Part shown: in pieces, positions 34,351 to 46,029 of the stretch
Position numbering within the stretch: the first letter of the stretch is position 1
How the letters are laid out: each line of letters starts with the position of its first letter
Source of the DNA: Alisma plantago-aquatica
Lineage: Eukaryota > Streptophyta > Magnoliopsida > Alismatales > Alismataceae
Assembly (NCBI GenBank): GCA_963693085.1
Contig: OY856413.1
Coordinates: 747,952,556 to 748,016,555 of the forward strand
DNA: 64,000 nucleotides
Direction of reading: 5' to 3'
The notes under the pieces: generated by a model
Seen by the model: the letters and a program-made list of their open reading frames with translations, nothing else
Database searches by the model: none
Told to the model about the DNA's origin: nothing
Position numbers and translations under genes: made by a program

Positions 34351-34975
34351 GGCCAAGAGTTCACAAAACAATATGAGGCTCCCTCTATGGCTCCTTGGCC
34401 GATAGGCACTCTCATATGAACTCTACAACCTGATACAACTCAAATTAAGGCTTCACATTCAACCCTTTCTTGGTCTTTTCATCACCAAGAGTACCATCAC
34501 TCAAATATGATTGACACATGATGTATCCTTATTTATATCTCCTCTATATGATACTAGGCGGGAGTAGGGACACTATAGAGGTGGTAATTTGCATATCAAC
34601 CCTACATTTTGGGTAAATTACAATTTGTACCTGAATTGGTACACAAGGCACTAACATTATTCAAACAAGCTCAAACTTGGAACTTAGGCTTTCCACAGGC
34701 CGCCCCTTAGCATCATTTTTTTTCTTATGATGCTAAAACACACGAGGTAAATTCAACATGTGACATATTGCAACATAACCCCTCATCTTGGGTAAATTGC
34801 ATTTTGGTCCAAAATAAGAGAACATTGCTCAAACATCATTCAAACATGACCAAACTTGAAACATAAGTTTGTCACCTGATAACAAAATACTTTAGGGAAT
34901 TATATTAAAGTTATAAGTAACTTATTTAAGCCAAACAAATAGGGTTTTCCCAAAACCCAGGTCAGGGATGTTACA
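34351..34975 (-). repeat. 3' LTR fragment
   Basis: Minus sense begins TGTAACATCCCTGACCTGGG. Alignable throughout with 42763-43391 (for example GACAAGGCCAAGAGTTCACAA at the left end of each). Everything downstream in the element sense is lost at about 34351. Confidence 0.85.
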
Positions 34976-35015
34976 AATTATAATCCCCTAATAAGGATTT
35001 TGTTGCCGAAATCCC
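34976..35015 (-). promoter_or_regulatory. Polypurine tract region
   Basis: Minus strand reads GGGATTTCGGCAACAAAATC followed by a short AGGGGATTATAA stretch just before the LTR. This is a decayed form of the chromovirus pre-LTR signature. Confidence 0.65.
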
Positions 35016-35079
35016 ATATGAAGGGAGACAATTGTTATTCATGCATCATATCATTAGGCCTCCACATAACATCTTGATG

Positions 35080-35230
35080 TCATGGAGATGCCATAGAACT
35101 TTGACCAGAACAAAGTCCTTCCATTCAGGGTCATCATAGAATCTATCATATAGGACACATACTTAACTATCCTTTTCATTAATGACTGCAGTGTCAATTC
35201 TGTGTCAGGTAACACTTTCTAAGTCAAAGA
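35080..35230 (-). pseudogene. Chromodomain-like end of pol, relic
   Basis: A minus-strand frame contains FVLVKVLWHLHD, close to the conserved VKVLWRNH-type strand of the integrase-linked chromodomain. It lies just before the polypurine tract, as expected. Stops follow and the domain is incomplete. 35230-37170 has no recognisable coding except scattered noise ORFs. Confidence 0.5.
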
Positions 35231-37172
35231 AGTACTATTCATACTTTGAATAATTCGAGTGTCAAATCTCCTTGATTTGTCACCTTCTCAACTTACATCT
35301 TTTATGTAATAAGATTCTTGACCTTGGGAGTCTTCCATACCCCACTTAGTTTAGCATTTCTCCTCCAAGGAAAGTCTAGAGTTACATTATGTCACCCATT
35401 TGGGACTACAAGTCTTATCATACTGCTATTGTGCCACTCTAATATGTTGACACAACACTAAACTTATTTATGACTTGTACCAACCATCCCATTAGCTGTT
35501 TATTTTCTTGTCATAAGAAGAGGCTTCTTATCAAAGAAGAACTATCTCAGAGGTGACTCTGGATGTTATATGTATAAGCTGCCTCAATAGATCTAGATAG
35601 GGAAATTCTAAGGAAATATATTTAGCTTGATAAGCTTTTCCCAAGATGATTCTACAATTGTTCCTTCAATTAATACATCCTTGTCGATGTTATGTTTGTG
35701 CAAATCATAAACCCATAACATATGATATCCATACTATAGTATGTAACTAGACTAATCTCAAAGTTGGCCTTTCTAGGTAACCAAACATTAATCATCTTAT
35801 TAGGAGTCATGTTCTCATTTTATCATACCATTGAAAGTTCTTGGATACTGGGATTCTTTACCTTGGTATCTGTTACATGTGCCAAAAACATATCACATCC
35901 TCATCATTTCCATCTCTCTATTGTTATTATCAAAGCTAAACATATAATAGGACCTTTCTTTCATCTTGGGACATTACTTATCACATATAACTTTGCCTTG
36001 GAACCAAAATCCAAGAGTAGCTGATACTTTTCAAAGTACCCATCTATAGATTACTTCTAATCGATGCACATCAAGTGTCATAAGACTTACTTAATTGTCA
36101 TGTCCCTAAAAGGAAAGAACACAAGGAAACATATTCTTTATATTGCCCCATCATTATCCAGGGTTGTTTATAAAAAAAGAGATTATCACCTTCTTTGATT
36201 ATAGCATGAACTTTCAACTGTTCATGTATCATTCAATCTTGTTTCATCTTAGGTTCCTTGCCATCAGAAGAGGAATTATAAAGACGATTACATGTCACCA
36301 TTCCTTTATTTGTTATTGTCTAGTATGTTCATGAACATTTTTTTATTTTATCTATATTCATATCATGGAAAAGATCTTTACTTGTCACATATTCTTTATT
36401 GAACAAGGATCAGATCCCTTGTTCCCTTTCTCTTATCATGAGGATTGTACATTTTACTTTCTCATACTCACAGATTGGTTTGAGATAAACTCAATTTCTA
36501 TTTCATTGTAGTTAGGATGTGATAGAAATATCCATGCCATATTTTCAGTTTCATTTTTCTCTTTAGATTGTCTTCAAACGACTACTTGATCAGAAGAATC
36601 AGAAAGATAGCAATCTAAGAGTCTCATACTTACTTTGCCTTCAATAGATGAATACCTGGCCAGGGTATATAATTACTGAGATTAGGTAGTATGCACTTTG
36701 TTTTATATCATATACTTTACTTTTCATATCATCCATATCATAGGACTTAGTATCCCTAGATTTCTCCAGACATCTCTCTTACACCTCATCCTTTTTATAC
36801 AAACAAAAGTAATTATAAAACATTTTAAAGATTACTGGACAAAATGTAAGTCCTCATCCTTTTTATCTCTTCCTTATGTCCTCATAGGACTAATCAAAGG
36901 AAGCTCAACAACAACTACTTTTCTTATAACTAACAGATAAAATCAAGAGAAGACATCAGAATGAAACAATTTCATCTGACCCATCTCAACTCATGGATCG
37001 ATTACTGCCTCTGGCTGATTCATTGCATAGAATCTTGTCATTGCCTATTTCCAACATTGTGCTCTATCATTTGGTGTAGATGGACCTACTTTGGATGCCT
37101 GTCCACGTCCTCATGTGCCACTACTAAACTGTTGCCTTTGAGAGCCTTGTTGACTCTGCCTCGGTGGTTGGG

Positions 37173-37721
37173 TCAATCCCTCCTTTCTTTTCGGACAAAA
37201 GGATCTAATATGCCCAAACTGTCCAAATCTAAAACATGTCGTATATGCACCCCTGGTATTGTTGGCCTTATAACCATTGTAGAAGCTAAATTAAGAGTTC
37301 TAACAGGTGGAACATTAGGGCCTTTTCCCTTTCTTGGTAGCCACTTCCCTGGTGTACTAGGTGTTTGTTGCATGTGGGGCACCAAAAACTTCCCCTTTTT
37401 AGAGCTACTAGACATCTGTTCCCCAGTTTGGACAGATCTTTTCTTAATTTCTACCTCATTGTCATTTACTAGACAATCCCTTATAAAAGTTCCTCCCTGC
37501 CTACACTTGTAACAGACTCTAATTCCTTGTCGTATCTTAATCTTTTCAACATTTTCTACTGCTCCAACATAACTATGTTGATCATGAATCCTACTAGAGC
37601 CCAAAATTTCATCATTGGGGGCTGGTAATCTATGTTGTATTTCTAGTATTTGATCCTCTATATGCGTCAATGTTGTCATAACTAGTCCAATGAGAGCATT
37701 AAAAGCAGGGTTCTCTATCAT
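37173..37721 (-). pseudogene. Gag C-terminal part with zinc knuckle, relic
   Basis: Minus-strand ORF of about 182 codons. It includes CYKCRQGGTFIRDC, a CCHC knuckle with the His replaced by Thr (usual GHFIRDC). Basic, proline-rich sequence follows (GKWLPRKGKGPNVPP), as in gypsy gag. The upstream capsid-like part is not convincingly preserved. Orientation and position, 230 bp from the primer site, agree with a deleted gag. Confidence 0.75.
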
Positions 37722-37953
37722 GGTTGGATCAACCTGGAGATTCTCAGGCAGTCATTCTTCTCTCTCTTGATCCCTTGCACCTTCTCCTAGTGCAAGAGCA
37801 TTGCTCTCAGCAATGTGTTCCTCGTGTTCTCTAGACATCTTTAAGCTTTACTCTTTCTTCTACATAAGAAGAAGTCACTATAAGATATACTGGAGGACGC
37901 TAGAAGAGACTCAACACCTTAGTCCTATGTCTCTGTAGACTCAGCGAATCTTA

Positions 37954-37966
37954 GACTCTGATACCA
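37954..37966 (-). promoter_or_regulatory. Primer binding site, initiator tRNA-Met
   Basis: Minus strand TGGTATCAGAGTC, five bases from the LTR boundary at 37972. One mismatch to the usual TGGTATCAGAGCC. Confidence 0.88.
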
Positions 37967-38848
37967 AAACTTGTGATGACCTCTATCAAACCAACAACCA
38001 AATCATCATAGTAATTATGTGAAATAAACATTAGAAACAAATTAACAAAAATCACTAAAAAATTAAAACCATTTTGCAAAGAGATCCATTTCTAGGAATC
38101 TTCTTAAGAAAAGAACCAAAGTAATATATACATCGTGGTTCACATTGTACATACATTGTACCATTTCATCTCGAGGATAACATATACCAATTTCATGGTC
38201 AAAACATATACTGAAGTAACATAAAACCTCAAGGCATACAAGCTAAAGTCTTAGATCATTTATAAAACCATTATGTACTGACTCCAAGGACCTGAGAGTA
38301 CAGATATGACACATAGGAATTCTGTCTACAAGACAAGACATACAGTACACTCCACCTGAATTGTTACTGTTGCCCCTGTTGTTGTTGTCCTCTCTCTGCA
38401 GTAAGGTCTCTACCTCCTCGTCTACGTCCACCTAAAAATGTTGGTGACCAACGGGGTGAGACACAAGTCCTAGCCAGAGATATAAGTCTCTGCCAATGAT
38501 GTTATTATCATAGGTAAACAATATAAAACTGAGAAAAGGTTCTTTTATATTAATAAGAAAGATTAATCACTATTTATAAGAAGAACAAAGCAATCTCAAT
38601 TTTTAAAGTAATGCATATATCTATGATAGAGCAATAAATCATCTATTCACTTTATAATGAATATGAAGAACATGTATAACATCTATCCATTTAAGATGTA
38701 TAAAAGAAGTGAACATCAACTAGTGTTTTCCATATTTGATCCTTAAGAAAATACACTACACGGTTGATTACATATTTACAATCACACTGTAACATCCCAG
38801 GATTTGAGGCCTCAGATAACATGATCTTAGAAGGAATGATTGGACTAC

Positions 38849-38973
38849 CCATATCACCAAGGTGCACCTCCTTTTCTGGGAACCCATTACTAAAGAACTC
38901 CATAGTTAAGCATGCTCAGCTTGTAGTAGTACTAGGATGGGTGACCAGTCAGGAAGTTGATCCTAGCTTGCAC
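38849..38973 (+). ncRNA. 5S rRNA-like domain in the Cassandra 5' LTR
   Basis: Aligns by eye with plant 5S rRNA: CATATCACCA, AACCCATTA...GAACTCCATAGTTAAGC, then AGTAGTACTAGGATGGGTGA and GGAAGTTGATC...TTGCAC. The intermediate element and C-box of the internal pol III promoter are well kept; the A-box (GTTAAGCATGCTCAGC) has changes from GTTAAGCGTGCTTGGGC. Part of the retroelement, not a ribosomal locus. Transcription unknown. Confidence 0.85.
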
Positions 38974-39188
38974 GTGAGTGAGAATAAAGCACACAGTTAA
39001 GGCTAGGGGTGGTCTGTGGGGCCAGTTGTCATTCTTGAAACTCTATTAGAGCCTTGGGCAGTGGGCCCGAGCATTACAAATGGTATCCGAGCCGATTCCC
39101 CTCCAGTAGGTGGGGCCCACATGGGCATGTGGCATGCCAGTCTTGAGTCGTGCGGTCCAGACAAGTTGGATAAGCGTTCTCAGCTTGG

Positions 39189-39240
39189 AGTAGTACTAGG
39201 ATGGGTGACCAGTCGGGAAGTTGATCATGTCTTGCGCGTG
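39189..39240 (+). ncRNA. 5S rRNA-like partial domain, 3' LTR
   Basis: Second copy of AGTAGTACTAGGATGGGTGA with its downstream part (GGGAAGTTGATC). The first half of the 5S-like region is missing because the 3' LTR is truncated. Confidence 0.8.
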
Positions 39241-40396
39241 AGTGAGAATAAAGAGCACAGTTAAGGCTAGTGGTGGTCTGTGGGGCCAGTCGTCATTCCT
39301 AAAACTCTACTAGAGCCTTGGGCAGTGGGACCAGGTGTTACACACACTTATGCCCTGAGGAGATGAGGTATATCGTTCATGCTCCAATCGACAACCACTT
39401 AGTCAAAATTGATACCATACAAGGTCAATGGAAGAGCTGGGTGCCAATACCTCACCCGTCTCGGTCAGTACGAGACTACTGGCATGACATCTTGTGTCAA
39501 CTGTAATTAGCTTCCAGATTATAATAATAAGGAAGATTATACATCAATTTCTCATTTGGTTGGGATATTTACATATCAATCCCGTTATCAATTAATGAAG
39601 AAGAATTTACACATGAATTCCTCATTTGGTCAGGAGATTCACATATCAATCCCGATATAAAATAAATGAGGAAGGTGCTACATCAATTCTCCATTAGGAT
39701 GTAAGGATATATGTCATCCTTCACCCCTACATATTCAAAATGTTCTCTCCGTGTTAAACTCATTTCACCATTCGACAAATTCTAACACTGAATGGATCAA
39801 TGGTCAGGGCAACTACATGATGAGATTCCACTTGATTAATTAGGTGCATTCTAGTATATTTTAGCATCAACCAAGTTACAAACATGAATTATAACTAATG
39901 CTACAAAGAAAGGTATAATACATTTATCAAGTACTTTCATGATCTTTGGAATACATTGAATGTATAATACTCGGGACCTAAGTCCCTTATCGCATTAGTA
40001 GGGATTCTTCTCCCTTAGTATTATCATCATCATGATTACTAGATATGGTTATTCAAACCCTTAGTTCATCACTGAATATTGTCACCACTCATCAGGTAAC
40101 TGTTACCTCTAGGTCCTCAGACCAAGGTATACATTATACTTGTTTCATAAGTATTTCACATGGCTCACAAGGCCCATTGAAACATCTTGTCAGTTCTCAC
40201 TAGGAAACAACTATATTTTTAGGTCATCAAACCCTATATACATTATACTTGTTGTACAAGTATTTAATATGGCTCACAAGGCCTACTTAAATCTATATTA
40301 TATGAAACATCATAGCTCATACCTGGATATGCTCATCATCTCATGATTCCTGCATGGTTAGCACTTCATGATAAAAATAATAGCAAGTACATAACA

Positions 40397-40790
40397 TCAC
40401 CATGCAATGCAAGAGAAATACAACCTTCCCATTATTAGGGTTAGGGTTTCCCATTCTAACCGATTAAGGTTTCAGATTCATATCATCACTATGTGATACA
40501 AGAGAAATACATCCTTCCGATACAAGAGAAATACATCCTTCCCATTATTAGGGTTAGGGTTTCCCTTTCTAACTGATTAGGTTTCAGATTCATATCATTA
40601 CTATGTGATACACGAGAAATACATCCTTCACATTACTAGGGTTAGGGTTTCTCTTTGTAACTAATTAGGTTTCTGATACATATCATCACTATGTGATACA
40701 AGAGAAATACATCCTTCCCATTGTTAGGGTCAAAGTTTCCCTTTCTAACCGATTAAGGTTTAAAGTACACATCATCACCCTTTATTAGCC
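40397..40790. repeat. About 105-bp tandem repeat, four units
   Basis: Units contain TTAGGGTTAGGGTTT, CTAACCGATTA, ATCACTATGTGAT and AAGAGAAATACATCCTTCC, with about 80-90% similarity by eye. ATCAC-TAT-GTGAT is an inverted repeat in most units. One short partial duplication (GATACAAGAGAAATACATCC) occurs near 40515. Confidence 0.8.
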
Positions 40791-41099
40791 AATTAGGGTT
40801 TCAAAATCATATAATGAATAATCAAACCCTAATTCATACTCCACTCATATTAGGAGTATCAAAGTATGCTCATTACATGATTATCACACAAGTATAACTT
40901 TCTCTCTCATCCTCACTAGGATGTTTATTGCATCATAGTCTATGAAATTGGTTCATCCCTTTCTTTATGGTACATTGGCCTATTTATCAAAATACATTAA
41001 ACTCTTTACATCTTAATGCATTACTTAACCTAAAACACTACCTGTGTTACCCCATCAAGTACATCAAATGGAGGTGCTTCCACCTTATCAGGCATAGAA

Positions 41100-41780
41100 G
41101 TGTGTACTTGACACCATATTGTGCTTCCATATTGTGTCTGAGGTATATCCTCATCACCATATCGTGCTCCCATATCATGTTGCTTCATCATTAGGGTTTG
41201 CATATCGGGTTAGACCCTTATGCTCATGTCTCTCTAAACCTTCATGGTATCGTCCTACCCTTCATCATGTGATAAGTGATAGGCTAGATAACAAGTTAGT
41301 CTAAACTAAACTAGGTGTACAAACCAATAGGGGTTTGGAATTCCAATGTATATCGGGTTCCATATTACCATGTTGGGTTTCGACACCATATCAGTTTGAG
41401 GTATATACATGACACCATGTCGTGCATAAGGTGTGTGCTTGAGGCCATATCGTGCACAAGGTGTATGCTTGATACCATATCAAACACAAGGTATGTACTT
41501 CATCATCATATCGTGCATGAGATGTGTGTACGTGTCACTCATATCCTCCATGAGGTATAAACTCATCACTATATCATGCTAGAGGTGTGTTCACATATCA
41601 TACCTTTTTTGTTACTTCAAGGTATCAACCTATCATTGAGTTGAGTGACAATATAGATAATTAGTTGATCCCTTTACAAACCATTGTACAAAACAATAGG
41701 GGTGTGTGGTTCTAAGGTATATCAGTTTTCATATCATATTGGGTTAGAGGTGTGTGCTCCAACCCGATATCGGTTTATAC
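41100..41780. repeat. Degenerate CATATCGTGC-type repeat tract
   Basis: Many irregular repeats of about 25-35 bp with the cores CCATATCGTGC, GGTGTGTGCTTG and ATATCGGGTT. No coding; the 60-80-codon ORFs over this tract are repeat-derived. Confidence 0.7.
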
Positions 41781-42234
41781 CTTGATTATGTCATCATAAT
41801 CAACCTCTAGATTCTTGTTCTTACTGTTCTAGTTCATGGACAATAGTCCTAAAAAACTTTTACAACTCATATGATAATCAATTGTTCAAGAGAATTCAAA
41901 ATTCAAAGTAGATCAACAAGTATAACAGAATTGAAGGTGAATAATAACATAATTGGGTTCAAGTTATATAACCCACCTTAAAGAGAAATTCAAAGATCCA
42001 AGATCCAAAGCCTCATGTTCCCAAGGTTGAAGATGAGCTGCACAACTCCTCTATATGCAAAGAATCACCATGGATAAGTGTTTGGTGAAGAAGAAAAGAA
42101 AGGAAGATCACAACCTAGATCCATGCTTTAATCCAAGGTTGAAGATGATCATGGCTTCACCTTAGGGTTAAGGCCTAATCTCCTTCTTGTTCCTTAGCAC
42201 CATGCACGATACCTCACCACTCATGCACAATATA

Positions 42235-42420
42235 CCCTCACTTGTGGCCGATATCCCTTCACTTGTGGCCGATATCACTTCACTATGGCCGATATCACCA
42301 TGCTATGGCTGATATCACCTTGCTATGGCCGATATCACCTTTCTATGGCTGATACCAATGCTCTATGAATGATAACTCTTCACCTATGCACGATACCAAG
42401 ACACCATGCATGATATCTAA
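42235..42420. repeat. About 24-bp repeat with GATATC core
   Basis: About seven units of the type CTATGGCCGATATCACC, degenerating rightwards to CATGCACGATACC. GATATC is a perfect hexamer palindrome in the best units. Confidence 0.8.
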
Positions 42421-43429
42421 GAGAAATAGGGTGGTAAGTTTTGAAAAAGTTCACTAGTAGGTGAAAGGAGTGGTATACATAGTTGAGGTTCATGAAAAAG
42501 AGTGTATATGAGGTGTCATCATTTTAAGCTACTAGGTGCCATGTGTCCATGCAGGTTGACACATGTTCATGCATGCACTCATATTTATCTTGACATGCAA
42601 AACACTTGAGGATAATCTAGAGATGAAATTTCAGCCATCACTTATCTTATTGGATAAGATATTTCAACTCAATCACCACTTTATTCACAACCCGATACAA
42701 CTTTTCCAAGGAAGTTGTAAACTGATACACTTCACATCCTTGAGGTGCTTATCCCATCATGGACAAGGCCAAGAGTTCACAAACTGATATGAGGATCCCT
42801 GTATTTCTCCTTGGCTAATAGGCACTGTCATATGAACTCTACAACCCGATACAACTCAAAGTAAGGCTTCACATTCAATCCTTTCTTGGTCTTTTCATCA
42901 CCAAGAGTACCATAACTCAAATATGATTCAAACCTGATGTCTACTTATCTCTCTCTCCTATATATGATACTAGGAGGGATTAGGGACACTATAGAGGTGG
43001 TAAGTTTCATATCAACCCTACATTTTGGGTAAATTACAATTTGTACCAAAATTGGTACACAAGGCACTAACATTATTCAAACAAGATCAAACTTGGAACT
43101 TAGGCTTTCCACAAGCCACCCCTTAGCATAATTCTTTTTATTATGATTCTAAAACACATGAGGTACATTCAACATGTGACATATTGCAACATAACCCCTC
43201 ATCTTGGGTAGATTGCATTTTGGTCCAAAACAAGAGAACATTGCTCAAGCATCATTCAAACAAGACCAAACTTGAAACATAAGTTTGTCATCTGATAACA
43301 AAGCATTTTAGAGAATTATATTAAAGTTCTAAGAAACTTATTTAAGCCAAACAAATAGGGTTTGGCCTAAACCCAGGTCAAGGATGTTACACATACCGAC
43401 CATTAGATGTGTTGGGGATTTCTCTAGAA

Positions 43430-43920
43430 GCTTAGTCATCTCGCCAAGACTCTTGCTATTATTCTGAGCTGACAAAATCATAGACTAGAGGCCTAGTTTT
43501 ACATGGATGCTAGACAATTTGAGAATGTTGCACATACACCTCGGGGCCCAAGGTGACATGACTTCCATTCATCCATTTAGTGGTGAAAATGGTAGCACAT
43601 TTAGCATGCTTCCTGTTGAGTGCATCGACCACTACATTTTCCCTACCAAGGTGGTAGGCTATGGTGAAGTCATAGTCTTTGAGATACTCCAGCCATCATC
43701 TCTATCTTTGATTGAGATCCTTCTATGTCAGGATGTACTTCAGACTCTTGTGGTCAGTGAGGATGTCGAAGGTGGCACCATGCAGGTAGTGCCGCCATAT
43801 CTTCAAAGTATATATGATGGCAACAAGCTCGAGGTCCTGGGTTGGGTAGTTGACCTCGTTTGGCTTCAATTGTCGAGAGGCATAAGCAACCACCTTCTTT
43901 CTTGCATGAGGACACAACCC
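43430..43920 (-). pseudogene. Gypsy RNase H, decayed
   Basis: A minus-strand frame at 43723-43917 reads [27 protein letters not shown] and [10 protein letters not shown], the conserved RNase H segment of gypsy pol. The later YHPGKANVVADALSR-type motif follows in another frame (DYYFTIAYHLG, ENVVVDALNRK). Truncated just after this by the neighbouring LTR. Confidence 0.88.
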
Positions 43921-45041
43921 AGACTGAACTTCAATGTGCTGGTGAAGGTGAGGAACCCATCATTTCCTAAGGGAAGGGTGAAGATAGGTGTAGTTTTCAG
44001 CTTTGTCTTTAGTTCTTTAAAACTAGATTTGCACTCCTTTGACTAGACAAACTTCTCTCCTTTCCTGGTGAGATTTGTGAGGAGCAAGGCTATCTTGTTG
44101 AGGTTCTAAATGAAGAGTCGGTAATATCCAGTAAGATCCAAAAAAATTCAAATTTTAGAAACGTTCTTGGGGGCTTCACACTCAAAAATAGCCAAGACTT
44201 TAGCAGGGAAAACAAAAATTTTCCCACCAGAAATGATGTTACCCAAGAACATGACTTCAGAAATCTAGAATTCACATTTTGACAATTCAACATAGAACTT
44301 CTGGGATTGGAGAATATTAAGGACTTTGCAAAGATGAGTATGATGTGATTCAGTTTCATTTGAATATATGAGGGTTTCGTCAATGAAGACCGCTACAAAC
44401 TTGTCGAGGAAAGTTTGGAAGACATTATTCATTTAATTCATAAACACACCAGGGGCATTGATCAACCCAAATGGCATGAACAAGAATTCTTAATGCCCAT
44501 ACCAAGTTTGAAAGGTTGTTTTAGGGATGTATTTGTCCTTAACCTTTGGTTGGTGGTAACCAAAACAAAGATCATTTTTTTAAAAGACATGGGTAGAATG
44601 AAGTTGATCAAAAAGGTCATCAACTCTGGGTAGTGAATACTTATTTTGTATAGTAGCTTGATTGATCACATGGTAGTCAATGGACATGCAAAGGGATCCA
44701 TGCTTTGTCTTAACAAATAGAATGGGTTCTCCCCAAGGAGAGGTACTAGGCCAGCCAAAACCCTTGTATAGAATTTTCTACAACTACTTTTTTAGTTCAA
44801 TCAATTCAGCAGGAGCCATCTGATAGGGTTCTCAAGAAATGGGTGTGGTACTGAGTGCTAATTTGATAGAAAATTCAATGTCACGATCAGATGGTAGCCC
44901 AGAGAGCTCCTTAGGAAAAACACTTGGGTACTCATGCACTATATCACTATTTTCTAGGGTACTTGTATCAGGGTTGACTATGGTTACAACTTTCAAGTAT
45001 GCTTTACACCCTTTGGATATCAAGTTTTCATCTTTGATCAA
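43921..45041 (-). pseudogene. Gypsy reverse transcriptase, decayed
   Basis: Begins with EYPSVFPKELSGLPSDRDIE, the linker just before reverse transcriptase (usual FPEELPGLPPDREIEF). The catalytic YVDD-type box appears as FIDE (in FLDKFVAVFIDETLIYS) near 44385, so one catalytic Asp is lost. The connecting part ends with a FLGNIIS and LDLTGYYRLFI pattern (usual FLGHVIS, GLAGYYRRFI). Several stops and at least one frameshift. Inactive. Confidence 0.88.
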
Positions 45042-45106
45042 AGAAATGACAATATTTCAATTTCAAAATTTCCTTCTAGGAATTACAAGAATGGGAGGTT
45101 GTGTTT

Positions 45107-45427
45107 TCAAATAATGACTTTCTTGGCACAAAAATCGATCATAGTGTGATTTTTATGGAGCCAATCCATCCACAAAATATGGTCAAAGTCTTCCATATCT
45201 AAGATTATGAAGTTAGACTCAAGACTATAACCAACATAAGATAGAGGGACTTTTTCAACAATATAGTAGGAGACTTCCATTTTCCCACTTGGGGTAGTTA
45301 CATCAAGTATGTACCCTAAGTCCCTTGTTTCAAGATTGAGCTTAGAGGCCAAACTCTTAGACATGAAGGTGTTTTTTGACCCAGAGTCAAATAGAGTAAC
45401 AATAGAATGGTCATAGATTTGCAACAT
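45107..45427 (-). pseudogene. Gypsy aspartic protease domain
   Basis: An open minus-strand frame of 106 codons with LFDSGSKNTFMSKSLA (active-site DSG; usual FDSGATHSFIS), SYYIVEKVPLSYVGY, and DFDHILWMDWLHKNH, matching the DFDVILGMDWL signature (Gly to Trp change). The active-site triad is present, but the neighbouring domains are broken. It would process Gag-Pol in a live element. Confidence 0.9.
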
Positions 45428-45659
45428 ACCTAGGTATACATATATGTGGTGTAAGGAGTTTTCACAAGATAATTGTGATACAACATTTTATAAATAATTT
45501 TTGAAATAAATAGTACCTTTGATTAGTCTGTTTCCATTGGCATCTGCCTCATCTGCATTCACTACAAAGACATGGCCCTGCCGATGTTCACCCTGCTTGG
45601 CCCATGCTGGAGGATGGTGAGGGAAGTTGTCTCTAAAGTGTCCCTCCTATTTGTAGAAG

Positions 45660-45920
45660 TCACAAAATGGGGACAAGTATTGCATTGGCCATAATGGAGG
45701 TTATCGCAGTTGCAACAATGAGGAACATTGGGGTTCTGACCTTGACCTCATTTTTGGCCATGATTTTGGTTTTGTGTAGGGACGTGATTGTAGTTATGGT
45801 TATGTCCTTGATTGTACCTCTGAGTAGGAGGATTTTTGTTATTCTTCTATCAGTTTCTATTCTTATTGCCACCATTATGGGGTTTCCATCTCTGCTCGGG
45901 TTTTTTGGGTACAACTTCAT
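45660..45920 (-). pseudogene. Gag zinc-knuckle region, decayed
   Basis: Minus-strand sequence with CNCDNLHYGQC (near 45695), a relic of the CCHC knuckle, preceded by basic, asparagine-rich sequence as in gypsy gag tails. The reading frame changes between this block and the capsid-like region. Confidence 0.6.
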
Positions 45921-46029
45921 TAAGCCCTAGGTAGGCAAGGGTAGGTAGCGGCTTCCCGTGTCCGATTCCCTTAGTTCTCTATATGGACAAGGAAAGGTCA
46001 TATGATTCTTGTAAGGAGGTAGGTTTGGA

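Larger units (their letters stand above)
38788..39342 (+). mobile_element. Cassandra-like TRIM with 5S rRNA sequence
   Basis: A compact element inserted in the long LTR. 5' LTR 38788-39078 (TGTAAC...ATTACA, 291 bp), PBS TGGTATCCGAGCC at 39081-39093, about 80-bp interior, then a 3' LTR lacking its first ~116 bp (39168-39342). Target duplication CACAC on both sides (38783-38787, 39343-39347). Both LTRs carry 5S rRNA-like sequence including AGTAGTACTAGGATGGGTGA. No coding, as normal for this family. TRIMs depend on other elements for movement. Confidence 0.93.
34351..43391 (-). mobile_element. Truncated chromovirus with 5.4 kb LTR
   Basis: A minus-strand Ty3/gypsy element. Its 5' LTR is 37972-43391, its interior 34976-37971, and its 3' LTR survives only as 34351-34975 (about 625 bp, aligning with 42763-43391). 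PBS, gag zinc knuckle, a chromodomain-like end and a polypurine tract are in the correct minus-strand order. The roughly 3-kb interior lacks recognisable protease, reverse transcriptase and integrase core. The inner leader is clearly homologous to 54737-54830 of the plus-strand element. Confidence 0.85.
37972..43391 (-). repeat. 5' LTR of the truncated chromovirus, 5.4 kb
   Basis: Plus strand TGTGATGACC to GATGTTACA. It contains the Cassandra-like element (38788-39342), an AGGTAAC-T-GTTACCT palindrome (40094-40108), tandem units at 40397-40790, and long repeat-rich tracts at 41100-41780 and 42235-42420. It is related to but strongly diverged from the plus-strand LTR at 49304-54718. Confidence 0.85.

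Noticed and set aside
33765..34975. One 1.2-kb LTR running from TGTAACACCCCC to GATGTTACA
   Set aside because: The flanks (ATAAA against AATTA) are not a duplication, and only 34351-34975 matches the other LTR; the right end is in fact the minus-strand start of the 5.4-kb LTR family.
38849..38973. Genuine 5S rRNA gene
   Set aside because: Enclosed by TRIM LTR ends with target duplication and PBS; several changes in the A-box region; not in a tandem 5S array.
41100..41780. Small secreted or membrane proteins encoded by Cys/His-rich ORFs
   Set aside because: ORFs are low-complexity translations of CATATCGTGC-type repeats.
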